Source of the DNA: Caenorhabditis elegans
Lineage: Eukaryota > Nematoda > Chromadorea > Rhabditida > Rhabditidae
Assembly (NCBI RefSeq): GCF_000002985.6
Contig: NC_003284.9
Location: 6,634,001 to 6,698,000 of the forward strand
DNA length: 64,000 nt
Direction of reading: 5' to 3'
Below the pieces are notes generated by a model. That model searched no databases, was not told where the DNA came from, and saw nothing but the letters and a program-made list of their open reading frames with translations. The stretch's first letter is position 1. The number at the start of each line of letters is the position of its first letter. The position numbers were made by a program, and so were the translations under genes. Positions 38,983 to 56,087 of the stretch are shown one piece after another.

Positions 38983-40299
38983 ATGGATTCTTCCGAAAAA
39001 CAGTTGTGTGCTGAAACTGAAAGAATAAAAAAGACTGCTTTTTTATCTGTAAGTACATAATTGAACCATGGCAAATAATTCTACTATTTTAATTTTAATT
39101 ACAGGTCGCAATTTCAACTTTCGTAGTTTTTTGTTCAGTTGTAATGCTTCCTCTTATTTACAACTATGTTCAAACTCTTCAAACACACATGCTCAATGAA
39201 ATGGATTTCTGTCGAGTAACATTTATCTTTTTCTGATTAAAATTTTCTTACCGTTTTCAGACGAAATCTAGAGACCTGTGGGTGGAGGTCGTTTCTGTTG
39301 ACGGCGCTTTCGGTAGAGGCAAACGAACGATTAGATCTGGTGACCGCGCTAAACGAGAGTGGAGTTTTGGGCAGTTTTTCGAGAGAAGTCAGAGAGGTTT
39401 GCTGGGTATTGATTGTTCTTTTATGCGAATACTTAATTTCAGCAACTGGATCAGGGTCTGGAAGTTCTGGTGGCTACGGTACCTATCCACCGGCCCCTAC
39501 GGTCCCTCCTACCTACGGAGATTACAAAGTAGCTGCCGTTGAAGAATTTCAGCCGGCTTCATGTACGTTTTGAAATGTTAAATTGTACCCAAAAACTAAA
39601 ATTTAAGGTTGCACATGCCAACAAGGACCTGTTGGGCCAGCAGGACCACCAGGAGACGATGGGCTTGATGGTATTGATGGAAAGTCGGGAGTCGATGGAC
39701 CACCCGGAAGAGATGGAATTCTCCTGCCACCCCTTGGCCAAGCTCCGGAACCATGTATTATTTGTCCACCAGGTCAAACTGGTCCCCCAGGGTTCCCAGG
39801 ACAAAAAGGTCCAAATGGGCCACGAGGAAGCCCTGGACTACAAGGCCAAGACGGAAAGAAGGGAGAACAAGGAATGCCAGGTCCACAAGGTCCGACTGGA
39901 AGACCAGGTAGACCGGGACCCAAGGGACCAAAAGGAGAGGATGGAAGAGTTATTATGGTAAATATCTGTCTGCTTTTTGTCTGCTGTTTGCTTGTTCTAT
40001 GATATTTAGTTTGAATTGATCTATAGAGAACATAATAATATTGATATTATTTGCAGGTTGCTGGACCCGCGGGACCCGCAGGCCCACCAGGACTTCCTGG
40101 AACCCCTGGAAAACGAGGAGCGCGTGGTATGGACGGCTTGCCGGGACCACAAGGTGCACCAGGACAACAAGGAGATTCCGGACTATCGGGCCCAGACGGA
40201 AAAGAAGGTGCAAGAGGGGAACGTGGACCACAAGGACCTCAAGGGCTCAAGGGATCCTGTGAGCATTGCCCTCTTCCAAGACTTCCTCCAGGATACTAA
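38983..40299 (+). CDS. Cuticle collagen, 341 aa
   Basis: This is a nematode cuticular collagen secreted by the hypodermis. Exons: 38983-39048, 39105-39215, 39261-39396, 39443-39562, 39608-39957 and 40057-40299, all in phase. A cytoplasmic start of about 22 residues ([10 protein letters not shown]) precedes a membrane/signal-anchor segment ([19 protein letters not shown], about 23-45). The N-terminal homology block follows, with FCRTKSRDLW. RGKR at residues 78-81 is a good subtilisin-like (BLI-4) processing site; DRAKR follows. A Gly/Ser/Pro/Tyr linker leads to CCTCQQG and Gly-X-Y repeats from about residue 150, interrupted by [20 protein letters not shown] second interruption ([10 protein letters not shown]) spans the last intron, then Gly-X-Y continues to a Cys-containing tail [13 protein letters not shown]. 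The paired cysteines flanking the repeats fit inter-chain crosslinking of trimers. Confidence 0.95.
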
Positions 40300-40402
40300 A
40301 TATCCCTTTTCTCTTTGTTTGTATATTATGATTTTTTGCAATTCCTCTAATGTTTTAATTTATTTTTGCCCCTTTACATATTGAAACTGACCTGTATGCA
40401 TC

Positions 40403-40408
40403 AATAAA
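40403..40408 (+). terminator. Polyadenylation signal of the collagen gene
   Basis: AATAAA lies about 104 nt after the TAA stop. Confidence 0.6.
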
Positions 40409-45785
<5,377 letters not shown>

Positions 45786-45832
45786 ATTAGATATGGTTGA
45801 GTTTGACCTTAGGTCGTATGACGTTTATTTTG

Positions 45833-45838
45833 AATAAA
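45833..45838 (+). terminator. Polyadenylation signal of the purine enzyme gene
   Basis: AATAAA lies 48 nt after the TAG stop. Confidence 0.7.
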
Positions 45839-46900
45839 TATTTATTTGAAAGTTCATAGAAAATGGGGCATTTAAGAGGAAATAGACAATGAAAGAAAAT
45901 TACTATTTATAATTAATATTGATACTGCTAAAGAAAGCATACAAAAAGGAAAACATAGAAGTGTGATAGGAAATGACTATGGATTATTCGTTGAAATCAT
46001 AGGTGTGCGGCACAGTTTTCTGGCATAGTGATTGGTTCAAAAACGTTCTCAGAGTCACAATGTGCAAAATGTCGTATGCCGATTGATATAAGACAATTTA
46101 TTTAATTCTTCCCAAAACTCTTAGTCTAAAATAAAACTATTTCAGAGAATATACATATTTATAAATATTTCTGTACATATTTCCAATTTGAAAAGTCAAC
46201 AACGAGAAAAGGATATTTTGTAAATTTTCAGAATGTGCCAAAAATATGTGACGTGAATCAGAATCAGAATGCTAGGAAACAAACAAATAATTGAAAAATT
46301 TGGGAATGAGTGGGCTAATTACTGCAAACAGATTATCAACAATACAATAAAGGTGCTACTTCGCGGTTGATGGCGGAGTAACCTATAGTCCGAAAGGCCG
46401 AGTTTGACTACTTAAAAGTGTCTGAAAAAAATTTGCACATAATTTGGGTACCAATCGCATAAAAACAACTTAAATAACCAAAATTACTACAGAATAGATA
46501 CCCAAATTATTCATAATACGCAAACAACTGAAAGTAATTTTCCGACGGCTTGAGAAAATTGATGATATTAGCTAATATAAATTGGCTAATGTCCTTCTAA
46601 TTTTTGAACCGCCATAATATTTTTACAACTTTTAGAAGTCTTATTTTGAAATTCTGTTTTTCGGAACATTGAAAGTATATCAACAGTAAAAGTTTGCTAC
46701 TCCAGATTTAAATTCAAACATCACGTGTTTTATTATTGCAAGCATGACTTGAAAAACAAAATTGGTTGTTCAACTTTCCATAAATAAACCTGTGTTGTTT
46801 TGTGATAGATATATGTTTGGGATAATACGTTGAAGTGTGTGAATTTATATCTTTGTTCATATTTAATCCAGCTAAAATTAATATTTAAAAAAAAACTAAA
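45839..46900. other. Intergenic between convergent genes, possible extra 3' exon of the minus gene
   Basis: The stretch is mostly AT-rich. On the minus strand, two acceptor-like sites (near 46529 and 46423) are each followed by a short open frame and a stop. Either could serve as an alternative last exon of the gene ending at 46901, whose final codons contain a GTGAGT donor-like sequence. AATAAA occurs on the minus strand at 46733-46728. Confidence 0.45.
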
Positions 46901-48783
46901 TCAGCTCCTCATACTCACTTCAATGTCGATTTCAACAGACTCCTCGTCGGTGTCTTCAGAATTCACTAAATGATTGAAAAATGCCACTAATCCGATATGA
47001 AGCATAAGGTCAATGTTGTCCTTCACTAAACCATCTCTTTCCCCCAACAAATGTAGTTCAATGCATCGATACATTGCCAAAAGCAGAAAATCGGCAAATG
47101 TCAATAATCCAATTGGAAGATAATAATTGTTTAACATCGACTGAAAAAACCAGGTGGGGATTCCCGGAAACATGTCAAATGGTTGATTGACTTTTAGTGC
47201 AACCCGACTGATGAATGGAATCACTAAATCCTCTGGTTGATTATTTGATAGCGAGGAACTTGATGCATCTCTGTGAAACGAACTTCCATCTCCATTATAT
47301 TCTGAAACAGTGTTATGATTGAACACTGTCAATTCGCGGCAATAAAGTGGCATGTTTAGAGGGAACACGTAGTGATAATGAGGCATATGATCACATCGAA
47401 ATGATTTTGGAATCACTGGTTTCGAGGCAAATCGAGCTCTTCTTGACCGGTTTCCATTGCTTTCCAAAACAGAACTCGGCTGAAAGGGATACGGGGAGCC
47501 CCATTTCACACGAAAAAATGGTCGAGGTCCAAGCCAGCCGGCATGAGCCTGCCATTCTGGAATCCGATAAGATGGAGGAAACGACTCGATTCCTTCGTTT
47601 CCGTTTGGAAAATTGTAGTATCTCAAATCCGGGAACTGTCCCCGTATACTGCGAGTTATCCGTGGAAACTTGTAGCATCCCATAGGATCTTCCTCCAGTG
47701 GCCGCGGATATGCAAAATCTCCATGTTCATCTATGGAAAGTTTGTAGACTTTGCAATTAGTTGCACGTGTTTCAGAGGTTATGTTCTGCAGCCATGAATT
47801 ATGATAATAGACGCGAAGTACATTCGTATCGACATGCGAATGAACCGGTGTTTCGAATAATGTTTGTGACGTGTGCAATATAACAGTCTCATCATCTGAA
47901 CAATTATCTTACAGAATATATTTAATAATAAACAACTCGCTTGAAATTTCCAGCTTTTTGTTTTCTTCTTCCATTTCGGACAATGACGTTTCTCTTGTAG
48001 ACGACGCCTCATCCTTGAGAGAATCCAGAACTGCTACATTCGTTTCAAAATTATCAAGTTTTGTCATTTCACGAATTTGTGATAAAACGCCGTTTGCAAT
48101 ACCATGAGTTGGAGAATTTGCTCGGGACTGATTTCCTGAAATTATATTTATGACGTTTTACTTCGAGTTCCTTTTTAAGTGTTTTACACCGGATAAACTG
48201 TTTTCATTCGCAGTTCAAAAATTATCAAGTTTGCTTGAAGGTAGAGAATTGAAACTATTTATTCAAGTAAAAGCCTCATTTGCTAACGAAAGTCTGAATG
48301 AAAATTCAATTTAGGATCAAAAAGTACTATAGACATGTTTTTTTTTCACTAGTTGGTCATTTATTTCATTTTCTTGTAATGAAAAAAAAAGTGGCCCAAA
48401 TTATGCAATATCATCTGACAGGACAACGTAAATTAACTAAAAATGCTTAATCAACGATCAATATATTGTAACTCCTCTAAAAACTTTGGAATGGACTTGC
48501 ATCTTTACTAGTATAGCTAATAGTTTTGCGCTGACATTTTTGTCAGATCAACAATAAATTGAGGAAAACTCAACAAAGTTGTCATATCATAATAAATTAT
48601 TTTTTCAAACTTTTCGATATTTGGGGGACTTATTCTATTTAAAACATAAAAAATTCGCTTTCAAATTAACTCAGTCAAGTATTAAAATATAGGCAAGGAT
48701 TCCCAAGACTCGCGGTGAGATAACAAAACTACTTCAACATTTTCCAGCTTACCTTTACTGTTTGAGGCTTCACTGTTATCCAT
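46901..48783 (-). CDS. Uncharacterised 406-aa protein, probably nematode-restricted
   Basis: Exons (minus): 48753-48783, 47941-48135 and 46901-47895. The first intron is GT-AG. The second fits only with a GC donor (TCAA|GCGAGT), since both nearby GT donors create an in-frame stop. Residues 1-75 are polar, with a short Glu/Lys-rich helix (LSEMEEENKKLEISN). The next ~220 residues are rich in Tyr, Phe, Pro, Trp and His (for example YRIPEWQAHAGWLGPRPFF), followed by a Ser-rich loop (RDASSSSLSN). The C-terminal third has a hydrophobic helix (LPIGLLTFADFLLLAMY), another hydrophobic segment (MLHIGLVAFFNHL) and an acidic end (EDTDEESVEIDIE). There is no signal peptide and I recognise no domain. GTGAGT within the last codons could be a donor to a further exon. 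The long unbroken third exon and matched phases argue that it is a real gene. Confidence 0.8.
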
Positions 48784-50454
48784 TGCACAAGAAATAGTTT
48801 AAATAAATAAAGTCGAATAGCAGATATGTGATGAACCCAAAGAAGACAGATATCTTTGCCAGTTTACAACACCAGCTCCTAAAATCATAACAATACGCAA
48901 TTTTGTCAGAATTGTGTGCATCGTGCGCCCACAATGCCAATCAAGCCAGGGTTTTCTATGTGACTATTAAAAATAGAAAAAAAAACATAGAAATATTACA
49001 AGAAATAATAGGGAGTGAAAATTTACTCTGAAAATTGCTGTATGTTTGAAATTTAAAATAATTTAGACTCGTTTCTTAATACTAGTCTTGTAAGTTCAAT
49101 TTTTGAAAAACGTCGTTGAAAATGTACTATTGGAAACTTGAAAGTAACATATAATCAAAAAATAACGACAGGTCAGTTCTGACTTCAACGAGAAGCTTTT
49201 TTCTTGTTGCTAAGCAATATGTGGTTGAAATCCATAAAAAGACGCATAAAATAAATTGTTCGAAACAATTTGAGCGTGTGTCTTCTTTTGCAGGAACCAC
49301 AGGTTGGATTTAGCCAGTGTTGCATTATAGGCAGAAAATTTTGAGGTTGTAGAATTTGCGGAAGAGTATGCGCTCAAAAAAAAGAAGCAACATTTTAGGA
49401 AGAATGAGAACTCAAAAGTTGAAGCGACGACTTCGTACGTTGTCATGGATTTCTTCTAGAAACAGGAAAATGATAGATGAGAAAACAAGCCAGATTTCAA
49501 TAATTAGTGATCCTCAGACGTCTGTGCCATAAAACGACACATTGAAATTGAGATTTGCTTAATCATTGGTATATTCCCAAATGCATTACCTAATCACATG
49601 TTAATGTGTCAAGCCCGGAGATTCACTTTCAAAAAAAAAAGTAAAGTTGATAGTGCTGTAAAACTGACTGAAAGAATGTTGAAGAAGTGAAAACAACTCG
49701 ACTTTTGTGGAATTCATTGTGACGTTGTTGGAATTTGAGTTCAGAAAAAATGACATTCCTCGTCATATGTAGTGAGTTCACTATATTCCATGGTGTGAGG
49801 CGTTCTGGTTTGAGCTATAAGTTCAAATATTAAGTGGGAGGTGTGATAAAAATAAAACTTTTATTTTCGTGTTATTGTTTCTTGGACTTCTGAATGAAAC
49901 TTTTGTTATTTGAAAGAAGACGTTTCGAATAGACCCCCACAGTAAAATTTAAATCCAGAGGATCGCTTTGAAGTAGGAAAAATGTGATCTGGAAAATTTT
50001 CAGACAGTGTTTTCCAATAAAATGAATGACTATAGCCCTAGAAAAATGTTTAACTTTTGATTTTAGGATGTCTTGTGAGCCTCCTGGGAATAAGTTATTT
50101 TCTTCAAGGAGGGTTAATGATAGCAGCAGCTGGAATATAACTAGTTTCGATGTATTATCATTTATAGCATATTCAAGTAACATTTCTCAATTTAATTTTT
50201 TAAATAGAAACCTCTCAACCCGATAGGTAATCAAAAATTACCAACATTGTTTATCTGTCGGCTTGTAATGTACCTTAATGAAATAAGTAAGAACCGATGA
50301 TTTTTTCTTTAAATTACAAGTTTAAAACAACGTCCATTATTTTAGACCCGTATTCTCACACATTAAAATTAAGACCTTAAAATTATCAAAAAGTAAGTGT
50401 TTTTATTTCAATGCGAAAAAAAACAAAACAATACCGGACATGAAAAATGAACAC
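48784..50454. other. Intergenic, upstream of the 406-aa gene and downstream of the TMTC gene
   Basis: I see no gene. The minus ORF at 49872-50183 (103 codons) has no splice or start context and is probably chance. Confidence 0.5.
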
Positions 50455-50460
50455 TTTATT
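50455..50460 (-). terminator. Polyadenylation signal of the TMTC gene
   Basis: AATAAA on the minus strand lies about 100 nt after the TAA stop at 50559-50561. Confidence 0.6.
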
Positions 50461-50558
50461 GTCTAACAATGAAAAAATAACAGATAATATAACCGTACAT
50501 AATTTTGAATATACTCGTGATGATTCACCTAGCGAATTATTAACTTTTAGCCTATAGA

Positions 50559-53500
50559 TTATGGGAGAGTGGAATTGTAGCAGTTATGTTCTTCCAGCTT
50601 TTGAAGGTTTTGTTTGGCAACTATATTTTTCGAATCAAGTGCCAAGACAATTCGATACTGGCTTTCAGCTTCTTTGTGACGACTCATTCGTTGGTAGAGA
50701 ATACCTTAAAAACATTTACTGCTTTATGATTTAATCCTGGGAAACGTGTACCGAGATTCGCATGAAACAAAACTGAAGTTGGATTCAGATCTATAGCACT
50801 TTTTATATGATTTTCTGCAGCCGTGAAATTTGAATGTTTAGCGTGGCAAGATCCGATTTGCATATGAACTCGTGATTCGTTTGGTACACTTGATAAAGCC
50901 TGATAGGATAGATCAATTACTTGAGAACATTGACTTAAATGATCCAACACTACGAACAAATTGGTCCAAGATTGAGAGTGGGATGGGTCAATTCTGAAAA
51001 TTGTCTTGAGTAAATTATTGTAATTTAGAAAAATTACCTTGTCGCATTTTTCCATGCGGACATTGCCATTTCGTCACGATTAGTTCTTTGATACAAAACT
51101 CCCAAGTTGAATAGACAATGTGCAGAATTTGGACGTATTAATAGTGAATTTTTCAATGATTTTTCCGCTTCATAATATTTTTTTAAGTTCATTTGAGAAA
51201 TACCAAGATTCATCCAAGCAACTGCAAAACTGGGCCGTAGCGTGACTGCTCGGGCAAGCAAGCTCTCGGCTGTTTTACTATCTCCAGATTTTTCGAGCAA
51301 ATTTCCGAGATTGTTTAAAGCTTGTTCATAGGATGGATCTAGTCTGAATTTCACATTGTTTAGGTAATAAAACGTTTTTTAATTTGTTGTTGTAACTTAC
51401 TTTATAGCATTCCAGTAATTTTTCTCTGCGTCTTTGGTTAGACCATTGTCTCCTAGAACCTTCCCTAGATTGTAATGAATTTTAGCATTTGTAGGACAGA
51501 CACTGAGTCCTGAACTGTAGAGAGAGAGCTCGGTTTTCCATTCTCCGCTTCTCTAGAAATAATACAACAAAATTGAGGAAACTTAAGATATTTTCCCTAC
51601 TCGGTATGTTTTTGAAATCAACAACAATATTAATGTAATTGATAGTACATCAGCATTTTTAAAGTGGACTGATAATTTCTTAAAGATTATTGCACATAAC
51701 AAACAGAATCCAGCGGATGGAAGATATAAAACCCTTTCCGCAATGGAAAAGCCAACTGTGAAAAATATGTTGGAAGCCGGGAGAAACGAGATGATCCCCA
51801 TCAAAGAGCTGAGAGTAAAAGCCCTGGAAAACAAAATATGTTTTCATTATTTGCATATAATTAATGCAGATATACCTGCATTCATTTTGAAATTTGACTC
51901 CAATAATTACTATTGTGAAAATGAGAACAGGTGATAATGCGCGCAAGTCCCACATGGTGGTAATGGAGGAAATGCATCCCATGGAGTAATCGAAGCAGAG
52001 ATTAACGGGTATTACGAGCAGATATGCATGGTATAGCCAGATGTAGGTGTAATTTATCATCTAAAATATTAACTTCCAATCCAATAAAGTGAAAAAAAAG
52101 CTCACTCTATAAAATTTCGAATTCAAAAAAGCGGTTGGGTTATCTAATTTTGTAAACTTTGCTGCTTCAAATCCATTCACCATCATTCTCAGAAAACCGA
52201 TGGCAACAAGCAAACAGATCATACGTACAAAGTTTGATCTACAACTTCTATGTGCGAGGAAATCAATACAAATAGCGATTGGCTGAAAATTATTTATGTC
52301 TTGAATTTTTAATTGAGAACCTCACAATTGTCATTAGTCCTTGTTCTTTAGACAGGGTCGATAGGATAACAAGTAACACAAATTTACAATTGATCTCACG
52401 ATTTTTCACATGTAATATTAAAGCAGCTAACGAGAAAATTGTCATCAAAAGCTCAGCTCGTCCTGTTATATTTGCAACCTGTAAGTTTAAGATTTATTTT
52501 TAAAAATTTTTGCTTGATTCCTAACTGCTTCTGTGTGCACTGGATGTACAGCAAACAATATTGATGCTGAGAATGCAATGTTGAAGAAATCAAAAATATG
52601 CTCCAATTGTTTTCCAAGTTTGTAAAACACCAGCGTAGCGACGGTATGGCAAATAATGTTAACAACATGATATCCCAAAGTAGATGTCTCATGAAGCTTA
52701 TAGTTGAGCCTGAAATGTTTTCCACTATTAACATTTATCTCCGCGTATTTCATTTAAGGATTGCATGTCTCTCATTCTGTCAAACATTTATGAGTTAATG
52801 TTTCCCGAAGGAAGTTGTTTAGTAATTTAGGGGATGAGTAATTTCATGAGACAACCCCCCACTTTGCTGTTGGCAGATGGCCCCCCGACGTTCTGAACAT
52901 AATACGAAAATATGCATGAATCGAAGAGACGCAGACTTGTAACCCCTAACGCGCAGTTTTCAGCTCATAATCTGCTTGTGCTCGAGTACAGGATGAGTCC
53001 CTTGAGACGAACGTGTGAGGTCGACAACTAAGAACAGAGCGGATGAACTCATGTTTCATATCTCGGGCCTTGTTTGCATAATTTTCAGTTTGTCAGTGTA
53101 CGACAATCCGAGAAAGAACAAGACGTGGGAAATATGTGTATCCAGGTCTAAGAAAATAATATAATTGTTTGCCTAAAGAATTTTGAATTATTTTTGAAAT
53201 TTTAGTAAATGAACAACACATCATGTTACACATAAGCCTACTTTTACCTACTACAACACCGATTATTTACAATAATCAAGAACTATAACTACATGTACTT
53301 ATACATTCTTTATTTCAATTTGAACTGATAATTTAAGCACAAAAAGAATTTTCACCCCTCTTTGACTTGAAATTTAAAAAAAAAACTTAAATTTTTTTTA
53401 AACGTTATGTTTTGACATTTAATCACTAGCACCATAGAAATAAAATTCAATCATTTCAACACTGGCCGGTCCCCACATACCCTTTCCCAAATTGGAATAC

Positions 53501-56069
53501 ACACGTTGACTGAAAGTCTTAGGCACCACAAGTATTAATCTGTGTCACATCGCATCTATCGTCAAAATATAATGTGCAATATAGCACTTTGCGCGCGCGC
53601 CCATCAATCTCTTCACATTCATTTCTCACTCAAACATGCGGTAAATTTATAGTACGCGAACATGAAGCGCGCATGAGAGATGGTCATAAATTTTGGCACA
53701 CCTGACAAACATCTGCTCCTCTCCGTCTACCCCCTTACTTTTCGCGCATCGTCATTTTTCATTTGAGAATGACACCAAGTGGGTCTAGTCAGAGCCCCTT
53801 TGTCAGTTTTGATTTTGCACTACATGGGCTGTGTGGAAATATAAATAAAATGTTAGGCGGCAAATTTTAATTTAGAATTTAGCACCCCACGTCTTGTCAA
53901 CAAACGCGCACGTCTCGGATATGTGTTTTAATATCATCCCGAGGATGGTGTTTGCAGGAAGCGCACTTCTATTTCTCAATTCCCATTGAGGCAATGTGAG
54001 TAATTGGTATCGTAATCCGAAATGTGCATCCTTATCCTTTTATTAGTCTAAGAAGTGGAAACGAGATCTGAGCACTTGAAAGTGGTGTAAAATGAAATAA
54101 AATGTGTTGTTCACTATGACAACCGACAAAGATGATTTTTTGGCACTCACTATGAGATTAAACACATAAGTTGAGAAACTATTATACTTTTCAGCTTTTT
54201 TATTTGCGAAAAATCTACGATACGCGGATAACAGCGGGAATAAAATTTTTGGGACTCAGATTCAATTCCAGCAAAATTTGTATACAAGACTTTTGTTGTT
54301 ATGTGATCTCTGGTTCTAGGAACTTGATCTTTCCCTAGCAATGTTTTGCTAATAGATAAATGCAAAAGCTTTTAGGAACTGGGAAATAAGAAATCTTAAC
54401 TTTTCCGTTGTCTTTATCGAGACCAGATTTGCATTTTATGAGTTTCTCCGAGTCGGCGGCACTATACACAATTTGATGGAATGAAACAAAAGAGCGCCGA
54501 CTCGATAGATAATCCAAGTGAAACACGACGAAACAAGACCTTCGTTTCAATGTTGTTGTTGTACTAAAAGCACGCCTCATTGATCTTACGACGCACCTAA
54601 CTTGGAGGCACTAATGTGCCGGAATTTTCAAAATTGAACATAAATTTTTGACGAAATCCAGAGAATTTAGATTAGCAGAGTTGCGAAAAGTATAATTTTT
54701 GAGATTGTTAAGTACATATAAGGTTAACGTTAAAGTTAAAGGTACCAAAGAGACTGCGTTTTCAGACCAGAAATGACCGAATTTCGTAATGACAGGGCCT
54801 AGAAAACTATTTTTTAAAAGTTATGACTTCTGAAGCGTCATAATTTTTTTTTAAACCAAAATAGAAAACTCAGATTTCGGTACTTCGCCTTTAAACTTTT
54901 TCTACTTTGATCAACAATAAAATTTTTTTGTTTTCTTTGATAAAGCTTGAAAAATTAGTAGCATATCACTTTTCTATGAAACTCTTTGAGGCTCAAAGAA
55001 AAAATTATTTGACATATAATATGTATGTCACTAGTCACACATTTTGCGCTGTTGAGCATTTCTTCCCAATTGATTCAAAGTTTATCTTCTGCACCCATCA
55101 ATCTCCATGTATCTCCGGGCTATCCCAAAATCTCAATTCTTCCAAGTAACTCGAAAAATCTGGCGGTTAGATGAAATGTCACGATTAGAGTGAGTGGCGC
55201 TTGAAAAATTGCGGAAAGCTTCGGTGTGAAGCATCAATCTGGCGAGTCTCTTCATTTCTTTTTAATCCCATCTGCACACTTCTTTAGATGTGTTCACGAG
55301 CCATTAGCACAGGAAACGATATCCGCCAACACCCCCCCCCCCCAGCCATCCTCCGATCATATTTCATCCATCCTTCCCATCTTCCCCGATTTGGTTACGT
55401 AATGCTTCTTCGCATGTGTCTTCTTATACTAAACCATAACCCAAAACAGGAAAAGGGATGAATGGGTGACCACAACATCCATAACCGCTAGAGATAATAA
55501 ATATTTGATGGAGAATAAATGCGATGTAACATATGAGAAATTCAAAAAAAAAAGAGCAGTCGTGTTCTTCAATGACCCTTCTCAATCCCTATAATCTTAT
55601 ATCCTCAAAACTGAATAGAGTGGCAGGTGTACCCTTACAAAACAAGCGTATTGCGCAATGCCAAACTGTCACGACTGCTTTCACACCTAGTACATCATGT
55701 ATTCAATTAAAATTACTCACCAGAATGTGAAGGTTGTCACAGGTCGATAGCTTTTGTGGCTGTTAGATGAACTGATAGAACGTCCCCAGAAATCACGAGA
55801 GAATATCTAAAATTTTTGTCAATGTTTTAAAAATATTTGAAATATATTACCTGCAACAATGGATCTTTTCCATTTACAATCGGATTATTTACGATAGATT
55901 CTGCGTCATCAAATACAAAGTCTCCGCCTAGACAAGACAAGTAGGGTATTATTGATAAACTAATCAATATTAGCAAATTTCGAATTCCCTGTGATCTTCC
56001 TTTTTCTTTTGGACTCCTGTCACCAGGATCACAGGATCCAGACACTTTGTGATGTAGGTGTTTTTTCAT
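50559..56069 (-). CDS. TMTC-type protein O-mannosyltransferase with TPR repeats, 690 aa
   Basis: The TMTC family are multi-pass ER proteins that O-mannosylate cadherin-type substrates in animals. Exons (minus): 55851-56069, 55721-55806, 52526-52709, 52326-52478, 52106-52282, 51876-52060, 51601-51823, 51401-51552, 51038-51343, 50752-50993 and 50559-50704, all in phase. TM1 (about 29-48) is followed by GGDFVFDDAESIVNNP, whose Asp54-Asp55 is the family's conserved luminal acidic pair. Next come RDFWGRS, HKSYRPVTTFTFWLNY, HPVHTEAVANITGRAELL and LSKEQGLMTI, all typical of the family, and the DUF1736 region (NPTAFLNSKFYRMINYTYIW, VNLCFDYSMGCI). Hydrophobic segments recur to about residue 405. From about 410 to the end there are roughly eight TPR units (for example LDPSYEQALNNLGNLLEKSG). 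The stop follows HNCYNSTLP, with no ER-retrieval motif visible. Intron 2 is 3 kb and carries a 12-C tract; no nested gene was found. A C. elegans homologue (F38B6.6) is recalled from memory, not checked. Confidence 0.95.
55332..55343 (-). repeat. Polyguanine tract (12 C on plus strand) in a TMTC intron
   Basis: Twelve consecutive Cs place twelve Gs on the minus, transcribed-sense strand of the TMTC gene's large second intron. It matches in length the 12-G tract at 8356-8367. Confidence 0.9.
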
Positions 56070-56085
56070 GGTCAATAGAGCATTC

Positions 56086-56087
56086 CT
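56086..56087 (-). promoter_or_regulatory. Probable SL trans-splice acceptor of the TMTC gene
   Basis: GTGTTTCAG ends here on the minus strand, 16 nt before the ATG at 56069, with no upstream coding exon visible. Confidence 0.5.

Noticed and set aside
39539-39961. Open frames overlapping the collagen repeats in other frames, and their minus-strand shadows
   Set aside because: They are caused by the Gly-Pro-rich repeat itself.
49872-50183. 103-codon open frame on the minus strand between two genes
   Set aside because: It looks like chance readthrough in AT-rich DNA, with no start or splice context.
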